DNA of 23,723 bases from JANRKB01 sp033763695. Its GTDB lineage: Bacteria > Planctomycetota > Phycisphaerae > Phycisphaerales > UBA1924. Under the pieces are notes generated by a model that was given only the letters and a program-made list of their open reading frames with translations, was not told where the DNA came from and made no database searches. This document shows positions 1-8,159 of the stretch, piece after piece. The number at the start of each line of letters is the position of its first letter. The stretch's first letter is position 1. The stretch lies in assembly GCA_033763695.1 (NCBI GenBank), contig JANRKB010000024.1, forward strand, positions 1 through 23,723, written 5' to 3'. The translations under genes were made by a program, and so were the position numbers.

Positions 1-2
1 TC

Positions 3-3000
3 CGCTGCACGCTCACCTCGAGCGGCTTCGTGCTCGGCAAGCACCCGCAGCTCTTCCGCTTCGCCAAGCCCATCGTCGCCGCCCGCCTCAACCTCTTCTC
101 CGAGCCCACCGGCACCGTCGACGCCGAGGTCACGATCGCGCGCGGCGAACCCACCAATCGAACCGCCGCACCCGTGAGCGTCGTCGGCGTCATGCGCTTC
201 CGCGACACCCGCGCCGCCTTCAAGCGCTTCCCCTACGAGTTCCGCGACATGCGCGGCACCGTTCGCTTCACCGATGATGAAGTCATCCTCGAAGACATCC
301 GCGGTGTCGCGCCCTCAGGCGCCACCATCCACGCCACCGGCCGCATCGCGCCGCTGACCGCCGACGCCGGCGTCGATCTGACCATCCAGAGCAGCGGCAT
401 CCCCATCGACGACACACTCATCGCCGCGATGGGCCCCGTGCGTCGGCGCGTCATTGATCGCCTCGTTGATCGCGACAAGTTCGCGCAGCTCAACCAGCTC
501 GAACTCATCAACGCGCCCGGCCGCCCGTCGTTCCAGCTCGGCGGCAAGGGTGATGTCGATATCCGCATCATCCGCAAGCCCGGTCCCGAGCGCATCTGGA
601 ACGAGACCATCGCCGTCACTCTGCCGCACGTCGGCCTCTTGCCGCAGGCCTTCGGCGTTCCTGTCTTCGCCGAGGGCGTCAAGGTCGTCGTGCAGGACGA
701 TGCGATGTCCGTCAGCGGCGGGCGATACATCCTGCCCAGCGGCGGCACCGCCGATGTCGTTGCGAAGGCCGACTTTGGCAGTTGGTCTGATCCCAACGCA
801 AAGTTTGAGCCTGATATCCGCATCAGCGTCGCCGACGCCACCATCGACCCGCTCGTGATCAACGCTCTGCCCGGCCCGCGTGCCGACGGCAGCGACGAAC
901 TCCGCCGCGTGCTGCGTGATCTGCGTCTCGGAGGCGTGCTCGACGCGCAGGTTCACCTCGCGGTGCCCGGTCGCGAGGCCTTCCCCGACGGCACACACCC
1001 GCCCAAAGCGTCGTGGCAGACACCCGACGACACCGCCTTCGCCGCGCTGCTCACAATCAAGAACGCCGCCGCGGCTCCCGAGGGCGTCGGCGCATCGCTC
1101 GCCGGCATCACCGGCGAGGTGCGTGCCTCCGACGCGCGCGTGGAACTGAATCTGCTCTCCGAACTGGCGACGCCTGGCGTGCCCAACGCGGGAACGTCGC
1201 TGCTTCAAGGTCGCATCGATCTGCATCGTGCCGCGCCCGACGCGCTGACCACGACCACCGGCGATCTGAAGATCACCGCGACCGCGCTCGACACCGCGGC
1301 ACCGATCGAAGGGCTTGTCTCCATCATCACGCCGCGTGCGGGCGCACAGCTTCGCCAACTCCGCAGTGAATACGCCCCCGTCGGTCGCGTTGATCTGCTC
1401 ACGACCGTGAGCGGCTCGTTCGAAGACGGCGTCAAGGTCGGCGTGGATCTGCGCGGCGCAAACAACCTCCAGTTCAACACGCCCACATGGCTCGCACCCG
1501 GGCTTGCCAAAGAGAAACTCCCCCGCGTCACGCTCGGCCCCATCCGCGGCATCGCCCGCACCGTCATCACGCCCGATGGAACTCAGTCCAACCAGTTCGA
1601 CAACTTCGAGGGCATCCTCGCCTGTGATAACGCCCCCGCGGGCGAACTCCGCCTCTCGGGCGATGATCTCGCTCTGAACGTCCGCTGGATCGACGCACCC
1701 TTCCAGTCGCCGCTCGTGCGCGCGCTCGCGTCGGGTCGCCTTGGCTATGCCGTCGAATCCGCCATCAACGAGCGCAATCCGCGCGGCGTCTTTGGCCTCG
1801 AGCTTGCGCTCAAGCGTCCGGACCTCAACTCCACGTGGAACGTCACCGGCACATTCCTGCCCACCAGCCTCGCCTTTGACGCGGGCGGCCGCGAGGTGAA
1901 GTTTGATCGCATCGAAGGGCTGGTCGAGTTCGACAGCGTGAGCGGCTCATTCCAGAACATGATTTTCGCCGCGCCGCAGTGGTCCGCCACCGCCACCGGC
2001 ACGTGGTATGTCCCGGGCGACGGCTCGGCGGCGATCAAGGTCGAGGCGGGAATCTCCGGCAAGGCGATCACGCCGGATCTCCGCGCACTCCTGCCACAGA
2101 ACGTCGAGAGCACGCTCGATGAACTCAAGCTCGACGTCACGCGTGAGTTCAACTTGCCGCAGTTGTACGTCGAGGCTTCGTGGGAGCGTCCCGACGCCAA
2201 GGAGCGTGCATCCAAAGATGCCGCGCTCCGCAGTCCCGCCCAGGTGCTCGTCACCGGCGCGATCGATGTCAAAGGCATGAAGGCCGAAGTGGGTGTGCCG
2301 GTTGTCGATGCCGACGGCCTGCTCGACTTCCGCATCCAGCGTGCTGGCAGCCGCTCGCCCATGGCCTATCAGTTCCAGGCGGTGTTCGATTCCGCCCGGG
2401 CCGCCAATGTCCGCATGACCGACGCGCGACTCCGCATCGAGAGCGGCACGCACGCCGACGAGACCTTCGTTCCGCTCCTGAGCGCCAACTGCCACGGCGG
2501 GCGCGTCGTCGGTGAGTTTGAGATCCGCCCGACCGGCCCCGGCCAGCCGCGGCGCTACAACGCACGCCTCCAGATGTCCGGCGTGCGGCTCAACCCCATG
2601 ATCGATGACATCACCGAAGCGCTCGCACAGGCCGCCGGCAAGGAGCCGCCCGCGCGCCCCGCGGGCCGCGATGACTCCGCGATCGTTGATGCAGGCTTGA
2701 CGCTCGGCGGCATGGTCGGCGATGACACCTCGCGCCGCGGCCGCGGCTTCGCCAATGTCGGCGGCGGCGAAGTGCTCTCGCTCCCCGTCCTCCTGCCGTT
2801 GATCCAGGTCTCCAACCTGCAGATCCCGACCGGGCAGATGCTCAATCTCGCGCAGTCGTCGTTCTATCTCCAAGGCCCCACAGTCTTCCTCGAAGAAGTC
2901 TCCGTCTTCTCCGACAGCGTCGAGATTCTCGGCTTCGGCACGCTTTCCTGGCCCGACCTCAAGCTCGACCTGCTCTTCAACTCGCGCTCCATGGGCCGCG

Positions 3001-3242
3001 TGCCTGTTGTGAGCTGGTTCCTCGAAGGTCTGCGCAACGAACTCGTCACGACCAACGTCGGCGGCACGCTCGGCGAGCCCAAGGTCTCGGTCTCACAGTT
3101 CCGCGAGACCCGCGCATTCCTGGGCCGCGTCTTCGGTGCCCAGCCCTCCGCACAAGAACGCATCATGCAGCGACTCGAAGGCCAGACGCCCCGCGGCAGC
3201 GAACGCATCCGCGTGAATCCGTCCAGCGATCGTCGGCAGTGA
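3..3242 (+). CDS. AsmA/YhdP-like large envelope protein (5' end outside window)
   Basis: The frame is open from the first complete codon, so the gene starts upstream; about 1079 residues are visible. The GTG at 30 is only the first start-like codon and is probably internal. The protein is built of repeated beta-rich units such as 'MRGTVRFTDDEVILEDIRG' followed by 'GATIHATGRIA', the pattern of AsmA/DUF3971-type long beta-groove proteins. The last ~130 residues (motifs 'QGPTVFLEEVSVFSDS', 'ILGFGTLSWPDLKLDLLFNS', 'GGTLGEPKVSV') look like the AsmA-like C-terminal domain. Family members of this size (YhdP, TamB) span the periplasm and are linked to lipid transport or outer-membrane assembly; that role here is inference. 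No transmembrane segment is visible, but the N-terminal anchor would lie outside the window. It is convergent with the next gene, 37 bp away. A different AsmA-superfamily assignment is possible. Confidence 0.6.
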   Translation, partial: RCTLTSSGFVLGKHPQLFRFAKPIVAARLNLFSEPTGTVDAEVTIARGEPTNRTAAPVSVVGVMRFRDTRAAFKRFPYEFRDMRGTVRFTDDEVILEDIRGVAPSGATIHATGRIAPLTADAGVDLTIQSSGIPIDDTLIAAMGPVRRRVIDRLVDRDKFAQLNQLELINAPGRPSFQLGGKGDVDIRIIRKPGPERIWNETIAVTLPHVGLLPQAFGVPVFAEGVKVVVQDDAMSVSGGRYILPSGGTADVVAKADFGSWSDPNAKFEPDIRISVADATIDPLVINALPGPRADGSDELRRVLRDLRLGGVLDAQVHLAVPGREAFPDGTHPPKASWQTPDDTAFAALLTIKNAAAAPEGVGASLAGITGEVRASDARVELNLLSELATPGVPNAGTSLLQGRIDLHRAAPDALTTTTGDLKITATALDTAAPIEGLVSIITPRAGAQLRQLRSEYAPVGRVDLLTTVSGSFEDGVKVGVDLRGANNLQFNTPTWLAPGLAKEKLPRVTLGPIRGIARTVITPDGTQSNQFDNFEGILACDNAPAGELRLSGDDLALNVRWIDAPFQSPLVRALASGRLGYAVESAINERNPRGVFGLELALKRPDLNSTWNVTGTFLPTSLAFDAGGREVKFDRIEGLVEFDSVSGSFQNMIFAAPQWSATATGTWYVPGDGSAAIKVEAGISGKAITPDLRALLPQNVESTLDELKLDVTREFNLPQLYVEASWERPDAKERASKDAALRSPAQVLVTGAIDVKGMKAEVGVPVVDADGLLDFRIQRAGSRSPMAYQFQAVFDSARAANVRMTDARLRIESGTHADETFVPLLSANCHGGRVVGEFEIRPTGPGQPRRYNARLQMSGVRLNPMIDDITEALAQAAGKEPPARPAGRDDSAIVDAGLTLGGMVGDDTSRRGRGFANVGGGEVLSLPVLLPLIQVSNLQIPTGQMLNLAQSSFYLQGPTVFLEEVSVFSDSVEILGFGTLSWPDLKLDLLFNSRSMGRVPVVSWFLEGLRNELVTTNVGGTLGEPKVSVSQFRETRAFLGRVFGAQPSAQERIMQRLEGQTPRGSERIRVNPSSDRRQ

Positions 3243-3279
3243 GCGCTCGCGAACCGTCGTGCAACGCAATCGGCTTGCC

Positions 3280-3975
3280 TCACCCGCGCCGACGCCGCCG
3301 CAGCCCAGCGCCAATCGCCGTCAGCCCGAGCAGTGCGCCCGTCGCCGGACCCGGGATCGCGGTGGCACGCACCATCCAAGTGCCGGGGATGAAGTTGTTC
3401 GCCATGTTCAGCGAGATCGGCGACCCGCCGATGTTGTTCAGGTTCATCACGCTGTCCGCGAAATACCAAGAGCGGCCAGAGTTCGTCTGCGGGTCCAGTC
3501 GCCCCGGACGATCACCCGTCGAACCCGTGCTGGTGCTGATGATGTCCACGAGCGCCGCCACGAAGAACGCGCCGCTCGTGATCTTCATCGGCGAGACGTT
3601 GTAGTTGATGTACGTGTTCGTCCGCGGCAGATCCGTCAGGCCGCTCGTCGTCGCACGCAACACCGCGTTCGCCGGATTGCCATCCGCGTCCACGTCTTCA
3701 AACACGCACAGCGTCACGCTGCGGCCCACGGCAATATTGCCGAACGCGACCGACACCTGCGTGATCGTGTCCTGCGTCACGCTCCCGACGCTCTGCGTGT
3801 AGAAGTAGTTGCCCCACAGCATCTGTCCGAGGAACGACGGCCCGATGTTCACGCTGCCGGTGCCGTCGTCATAGCCATATTGCACCGCGCCCCGCGCGAC
3901 CGACGCACCACACGCACAAGCCAACACCAACGCCAACGCGCCACGCGCGGCTGACGGACGAATCACACTGTTCAT
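3280..3975 (-). CDS. Exported protein with PEP-CTERM-like C-terminal sorting tail
   Basis: 231 residues. The ATG at 3975 was chosen because a purine-rich GAGAGAGA stretch lies just upstream and a signal peptide follows at once (Arg near the N-terminus, hydrophobic 'ALALVLACACGASVARG', cleavage near residue 28). The open frame extends further upstream but without signal-peptide or protein-like character. The body is beta-rich and low in charge, with no catalytic motif that I recognise. The C-terminus reads 'IPGPATGALLGLTAIGAGL' followed by five Arg and Gly. This is the three-part PEP-CTERM layout (Pro motif, transmembrane helix, Arg cluster), with Gly in place of the usual Glu. Such tails are normally processed by an exosortase, and none is in this window. 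It is probably a surface or extracellular protein of unknown function, transcribed divergently from the subtilase gene at 4399. Confidence 0.75.
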   Translation of the reverse strand: MNSVIRPSAARGALALVLACACGASVARGAVQYGYDDGTGSVNIGPSFLGQMLWGNYFYTQSVGSVTQDTITQVSVAFGNIAVGRSVTLCVFEDVDADGNPANAVLRATTSGLTDLPRTNTYINYNVSPMKITSGAFFVAALVDIISTSTGSTGDRPGRLDPQTNSGRSWYFADSVMNLNNIGGSPISLNMANNFIPGTWMVRATAIPGPATGALLGLTAIGAGLRRRRRG

Positions 3976-4398
3976 GGTCTCTCTCTTTCTCGTTTCGCTT
4001 GCCGCAGCGGAGCGGCATCGGAGTGTTCGCCTCCCGATCCCCATCTTCAAGATCCGCCGCAAGATTGGATCTTCAAGGAACCTGCTCGAACACTTCCGAT
4101 CGCGCGAGAACGCAACGTATCCCACACCAAACATCACCCTCGCCCTGTGTTTTCGCATTCGGATGTCGTGTGCGTCGGGGAAATCCCTTGCAGATTGCGT
4201 TTGGTTTTCGGACCTCAGGGGTTATCCTGAAACCGGGCGTTCGTCGCGGGCGTATCGGTCGCTCGGGCGCTCAGCCCGCCCTCTTTTCTACGCGCCCGAT
4301 TCGTCCTCTTCACTCCGGGCGTTCTCGCCGACGTTGGTGTCACGATTCTGTTCGCGCTTGGTCCGTCTCTCTCATCCCGTGCTCTCAGGAGTCCTCAG
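3976..4398. other. Divergent intergenic region without a gene
   Basis: 423 bp separate the oppositely transcribed PEP-CTERM-like and subtilase genes, so it should hold both promoters. A 9-bp direct repeat ATCTTCAAG occurs at 4043-4051 and 4069-4077 on the side of the minus-strand gene. Candidate plus-strand promoter elements lie at 4201-4228. ORFs crossing this stretch lack a ribosome binding site and any recognisable protein features. Confidence 0.6.
4201..4228 (+). promoter_or_regulatory. Candidate promoter of the subtilase gene
   Basis: TTGGTT (4201-4206), a 16-bp spacer, then TATCCT (4223-4228). The start codon is 170 bp downstream. Similar TTGG-type boxes with 17-bp spacing precede two other GC-dockerin genes (8160 and 17786). 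The match to the sigma-70 consensus is only partial. Confidence 0.3.
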
Positions 4399-6600
4399 AT
4401 GCGTCGCCATCGCGGCACCGATCGTTCCTCCTTCGCTCGCTGTGGCGCATCGCTCCTCGCGTTCTCGCTGCTCGCGGGTCTCGCCGTCGCCGAGCCCGCA
4501 GCCAGGCAGGCGGGTCGGGCGCCCAACGCCGATCCGACGCTCCGACTTCGCACCGGCGATGTGAACGCCGCGACGCTCACCAACCTGCTCCGCCAGGAAG
4601 GCGTCGCGTTCACGCCCGACGCGCGCTACGTCATCACGCTGGCCGAGCCGCTCACCGAGGACCAGCGTGCCGCGCTCTCCGCCGCGGGCGTGCGCCTCGT
4701 TGAGTACGTCCCCGACAACGCCTTCGTCGCCGATCTCTCGCACACCACGGCCGCCGAGCTCTCAACCCTCGCCTTCGTCCGCGGCGTGTACGCGCCGCTC
4801 CCGGCGTGGAAGATCGATCCCGAACTTGGCAACCGCCAGTACATCGCCGCCGAGCGCCTCGCGCTCGCGCAGCAGGGCAAGGTCAAGGCTCTCGTCACGC
4901 TCTACCCCGGCATCGACGCGGCCGCCATCGGCCAGTCGCTCGCCGCGCTCGGTGATGTGCAGTTCAAGAACATCGGCACCGACGGCCGCGCCGATGTGCT
5001 CGCCGTCACCATGCCGCGCACCCGCGCCGCTGATCTCGCCGCCCTCCCGGGGGTGCAGATGATCGAAGATTCGCCGGAGTACGCGCTGCGCAACTCGACG
5101 GCCCGCTGGATCGTGCAGAGCAACGTCACCAACAGCACGCCGCTGTGGAACAAGGGCCTCCACGGCGAAGGCCAGATCGTCGGTCACATCGACGGCGGCA
5201 TCGACATCAACCACTGTTCGTTCAGCGACCCCACCAACAACACGCCTGGCCCAAGCCATCGCAAGATCCTCGCGTGGGAAGGCGGCTCCGGTACGCCCAA
5301 CGCCGACGGCCACGGCACGCACACCGCCTGCACGCTCGCCGGCGACGTCAACACCACCGGCAGCGCCCGCGGCATTGCCTACGCCGCCAAGCTCGTCGCC
5401 AAGTTTTATCCGCTCGATGGCTCCGAGAGCACCTTCTACAACATGTTCGAGATGCACCGCTCGCTCGGCGCTTTCGTGCACAGCAACTCCTGGGGCACCG
5501 ACGCCACCAACGCCTACGACACCGCCTGCCGCGGCATCGACTCCTTCAGCTTCACCAACGACGACAACCTTCTTGTCTTCGCGGTGAGCAACGGCAGCAC
5601 CATCCGCAACCCCGAGAACTCCAAGAACGTTCTCGCCGTCGGCGCCGTCGGCGACACCCCAATCCAGAACTTCTGGTGCTCGGGCGGCACGGGTCCGACC
5701 ACCGACGGCCGTCGCCGTCCCGAGATCATGGCCCCCGGCTGCAACATCCAGTCCGCGTCGTCAGGCACGCCGTGCGCCGTGGTGCAGCAGTCCGGCACGT
5801 CAATGGCCACGCCCGCCGTCAGCGCCATCGCCACGCTTGCGCGCCAGTACTTCACCAGCGGCTTCTATCCCAGCGGCAGCGCGACGCCCGCCGATGCCTT
5901 CACACCCTCTGGCCCGCTGCTCAAGGCCATGTGCATCAACTCCGCCGTCGACGCCACGAGTATCACCGGCTATCCGAGCAATCAAGAAGGCTGGGGCCGC
6001 ATCCTCGCCGACAACTCGTTCTACTTCGCGGGCGACACACGCCGCCTCGTCATCAAGGACGTCCGCAACGCCGGCACCGGCGCGCTGATCACCGGCGCCA
6101 ACGCTGATGTTCGCTTCCGCGTGCGCTCGAGCGCCGAGCCGCTGAAGGTCACGCTCGTGTGGCACGACGCACCCGCCTCCGCCTTCACCTCCAGCGCGCC
6201 CGTCAACAACCTCGACCTCCGCGTCGACGCGCCCGCCGCCAGCTACCTCGGCAACGTCATGAGCAACGGCGAGTCCGCCACCGGCGGCTCGGCCGACCTC
6301 GTCAACAATGTCGAACAGGTCATCGTCACGTCACCGGCCACGGGCGTGTGGGATGCCGCGGTGCTGGGCACCAACATCCCCGTCGGCCCGCAGGGCTACG
6401 CGGTCGTCGTCACCGGCGACGTCGAGCCGATCGTCTGCGTCGCCGACTTCAACAACGACGGCTTCCTCGACTTCAGCGACTTTGATGCGTTCGTCGCGGC
6501 GTTCGAGGCCGGCAGCGCGACCTCCGACATCAACGCCGACGGCTTCCTCGACTTCACCGACTTCGATGCGTTTGTCCTCGCGTTCGAAGCCGGCTGCTGA
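4399..6600 (+). CDS. Secreted Kp43-like subtilisin family (S8) protease with C-terminal GC-type dockerin
   Basis: 733 residues; ATG preceded by AGGAG at 7-bp spacing. A signal peptide covers about residues 1-31. Residues ~65-230 form a long N-terminal region that looks like two successive propeptide-type units. The S8 catalytic domain runs ~235-545, with Asp265 in 'GHIDGGID', His305 in 'DGHGTHTA' and Ser468 in 'SGTSMATP', so the triad is complete. The likely oxyanion Asn is N398 in 'FAVSNGS', where AAGN is usual. Residues ~560-675, with 'LKVTLVWHDAP' and 'PVNNLDLRVD', match the beta-sandwich domain after the protease domain in Kp43-like subtilases. Residues 683-733 carry two EF-hand repeats (DFNNDGFLDFSDFD and DINADGFLDFTDFD) and end in Glu-Ala-Gly-Cys. 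It should be an exported endopeptidase held at the cell surface or in a complex through the dockerin-like tail; the anchoring mechanism is unknown. Confidence 0.92.
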   Translation: MRRHRGTDRSSFARCGASLLAFSLLAGLAVAEPAARQAGRAPNADPTLRLRTGDVNAATLTNLLRQEGVAFTPDARYVITLAEPLTEDQRAALSAAGVRLVEYVPDNAFVADLSHTTAAELSTLAFVRGVYAPLPAWKIDPELGNRQYIAAERLALAQQGKVKALVTLYPGIDAAAIGQSLAALGDVQFKNIGTDGRADVLAVTMPRTRAADLAALPGVQMIEDSPEYALRNSTARWIVQSNVTNSTPLWNKGLHGEGQIVGHIDGGIDINHCSFSDPTNNTPGPSHRKILAWEGGSGTPNADGHGTHTACTLAGDVNTTGSARGIAYAAKLVAKFYPLDGSESTFYNMFEMHRSLGAFVHSNSWGTDATNAYDTACRGIDSFSFTNDDNLLVFAVSNGSTIRNPENSKNVLAVGAVGDTPIQNFWCSGGTGPTTDGRRRPEIMAPGCNIQSASSGTPCAVVQQSGTSMATPAVSAIATLARQYFTSGFYPSGSATPADAFTPSGPLLKAMCINSAVDATSITGYPSNQEGWGRILADNSFYFAGDTRRLVIKDVRNAGTGALITGANADVRFRVRSSAEPLKVTLVWHDAPASAFTSSAPVNNLDLRVDAPAASYLGNVMSNGESATGGSADLVNNVEQVIVTSPATGVWDAAVLGTNIPVGPQGYAVVVTGDVEPIVCVADFNNDGFLDFSDFDAFVAAFEAGSATSDINADGFLDFTDFDAFVLAFEAGC

Positions 6601-6631
6601 TCGCCGTGTTCGTCGCGTGTTCTGCGCGTGC

Positions 6632-6675
6632 CACCGATCGTTGAGTCTTCGTGACGATCGGTGTCTTTGCTTTGC
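6632..6675 (+). terminator. Intrinsic terminator after the Kp43-like subtilase
   Basis: Perfect 10-bp stem CACCGATCGT / ACGATCGGTG (6632-6641 and 6654-6663) with a 12-nt loop, followed by the T-rich TCTTTGCTTT. It lies 31 bp after the stop codon, which supports separate transcription of the following dockerin gene. Confidence 0.7.
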
Positions 6676-6676
6676 G

Positions 6677-6714
6677 TGCCACGCCTCATCCGCTGCTCTG
6701 GACGAACAATCGTG
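6677..6714 (+). repeat. Intergenic repeat, copy 1
   Basis: Similar without gaps to 7805-7842 (31 of 38 bases identical by hand count). Both copies lie downstream of a GC-dockerin gene. In this copy the second half has lost the complementarity that makes the other copy a hairpin. Confidence 0.55.
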
Positions 6715-6760
6715 AAATCCATCTCGGCCATCCTGCGCAAACAGGCCGTTGCAATCATTC

Positions 6761-6775
6761 TTTGCGCAGCGCAAA
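6761..6775. promoter_or_regulatory. Perfect palindrome, possible operator
   Basis: TTTGCGC-A-GCGCAAA is a perfect 7-bp inverted repeat with a one-base centre. A half-site GCGCAAACA occurs at 6735-6743 and again inside the palindrome at 6769-6777. It lies 115 bp before the start of the 6891 gene, where a regulator could act. Its function is not known. Confidence 0.3.
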
Positions 6776-6890
6776 CACAAAATCTCTTGAATCGCGGTGT
6801 GAGTGTTCGGGAGACTCAACGTTTCAATGGTGTCTATTGGCGGTGTTCACGCTCGCACACTTGACCCGTTGCCTTTGCCGGAGACGCGCC

Positions 6891-7781
6891 ATGAATCCCC
6901 TCATTTCGTCCCATCCGCGCCGCTGGAACCATTCGTCCTCTCCCGCAACGACCGCCGCGGCGTTCGCCGCGCTTGCCGTCGCTGCCGCATCCATCGCCTC
7001 GGCCGACCTCACGCTGCTGTACACCAAGGCATACGGCCACTACGGCGCCTCGGCGAAGTGCGAGGATTCTGAGCCGCCAGCCAGCGATTCTCAGAACGAC
7101 TCGTTTGAAATCACGCTCGCCGCCAATGTTTCGCGCGGCCCGAGCATCCTCTCCGCCTCCGTCGGCACGGCACGCTCCAACTGTTCCTTCAATTACCGCA
7201 CCGTCTGGACCCCTGCCGAGATCCGCGGCAGCGACTCCATGGCCATCGACGCCCAGACCGGCGTGCTCTTTCAAGACCCGCACACCTACATCGCCGATGC
7301 CGGTGCCTCCGCCGAATCCGGCTTCACCTACAACTTCACGCCCACCCACAACGAGTGTTGGACACTGACGTTCAGTATCGCGGGCACTGGGGGAATCCGT
7401 GTCTATGCCGACGACGGTGACGACTCCATCCTTGGCGCTGGCACCGGCCCCAACGAAACATACGTCAGCGGCACCGTTTCTTACCTCTTTCGCGCCGGGC
7501 AGCAGTACGGCTTCCACATCGCAGCGTCCGCCGGTGGCAACACGCTCGGCCCCGCGTTGCCTCGCGTCGCCGATGCCAGCGCATGGAGCTTCGTCTTCAC
7601 CAAAGGCGGCAACTGCTGTATCGCCGACTACAACCAGGACAGTTTTCTCGACTTTGGTGACTTCGATGACTTTGTCGCCGACTTCGAAGCCGGTCGCGCC
7701 GGAAGCGATATCAATGGGGACGGCTTCCTCGACTTCAGCGACTTCGACGACTTCGTCGTGGCGTTCGAAGCCGGTTGCTGA
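6891..7781 (+). CDS. Exported protein of unknown function with C-terminal GC-type dockerin
   Basis: 296 residues from the ATG at 6891, which has GGAG about 7 bp upstream and is followed by a signal peptide ending near 'ASIASA' (residue ~38). The longer open frame back to 6651 would cover the preceding terminator region and is rejected. The body (~40-240) is beta-rich, with Cys at 'AKCEDSE', 'RSNCSFN' and 'NECWTL' that could form disulfides outside the cytoplasm. I recognise no enzyme motif. The last ~51 residues are two EF-hand repeats (DYNQDSFLDFGDFD and DINGDGFLDFSDFD) ending in Glu-Ala-Gly-Cys. It is flanked by hairpins and probably transcribed on its own. It may be an accessory or structural surface protein; that is a guess from context only. 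Confidence 0.8.
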   Translation: MNPLISSHPRRWNHSSSPATTAAAFAALAVAAASIASADLTLLYTKAYGHYGASAKCEDSEPPASDSQNDSFEITLAANVSRGPSILSASVGTARSNCSFNYRTVWTPAEIRGSDSMAIDAQTGVLFQDPHTYIADAGASAESGFTYNFTPTHNECWTLTFSIAGTGGIRVYADDGDDSILGAGTGPNETYVSGTVSYLFRAGQQYGFHIAASAGGNTLGPALPRVADASAWSFVFTKGGNCCIADYNQDSFLDFGDFDDFVADFEAGRAGSDINGDGFLDFSDFDDFVVAFEAGC

Positions 7782-7804
7782 TCGGAATGTCCCACCCCGC
7801 TGTG

Positions 7805-7842
7805 TGCCACGCATCATCCGCTGCTTTGAGCGGATGATCGTG
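7805..7842 (+). repeat. Intergenic repeat, copy 2
   Basis: Partner of 6677-6714 at a distance of 1128 bp. This copy overlaps the terminator hairpin and keeps its symmetry. Confidence 0.55.
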
Positions 7843-7848
7843 GTCTTC
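7807..7848 (+). terminator. Hairpin terminator after the 6891 gene
   Basis: Outer stem CCACG/CGTGG and inner stem ATCATCCGCT/AGCGGATGAT, separated by one unpaired C, with loop GCTTTG. That gives about 15 bp of stem, followed only by a short TCTTC tract. The strong hairpin just after the stop codon favours termination; the weak T-tract lowers confidence. Confidence 0.55.
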
Positions 7849-8051
7849 GCCCTCACCGCGCCGCGTGGCACGTCTATCTGCCTCATCGCGTCGGTCTGTC
7901 GAACGTGGATCGTGCGACATCCAATCCCGCTTGACGCGATCGCTCTTTGCACTTTCTTGCCTCCTCGCTGCCTTTCGCACTCCGTTTCTGCGTCTCTTTT
8001 CCCTGTACATCCACATTTGCGCGCAATGTTGTGGTCTTGTCCGAAAAACAC

Positions 8052-8080
8052 TTGGTCGCCGCTCCGCCGTCGGTTAGCAT
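8052..8080 (+). promoter_or_regulatory. Candidate promoter of the BNR-repeat protein gene
   Basis: TTGGTC (8052-8057), 17-bp spacer, TAGCAT (8075-8080), 79 bp before the start codon. The spacing is ideal for sigma-70, but the hexamers match only partly. Confidence 0.4.
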
Positions 8081-8159
8081 CCCTGTGTTGAACGCATCCG
8101 TGCGCGCGTCTTGGTCCCATCTCCGTGCCTTCGCCCGACGTTCCACAGGGGGAACATCC

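Larger units (their letters stand above)
7782..8159 (+). other. Intergenic region without a gene
   Basis: 378 bp between two GC-dockerin genes. It holds a terminator-like hairpin, a repeat copy shared with the previous intergenic region, and a candidate promoter for the following gene. The frame of the BNR-repeat gene stays open back to 7947, but that part has no ribosome binding site or signal peptide and is treated as leader. Confidence 0.6.

Noticed and set aside
6834..8120. 428-residue minus-strand ORF across the 6891 gene
   Set aside because: It is antisense to a gene with signal peptide and dockerin tail, and shows no domain of its own.
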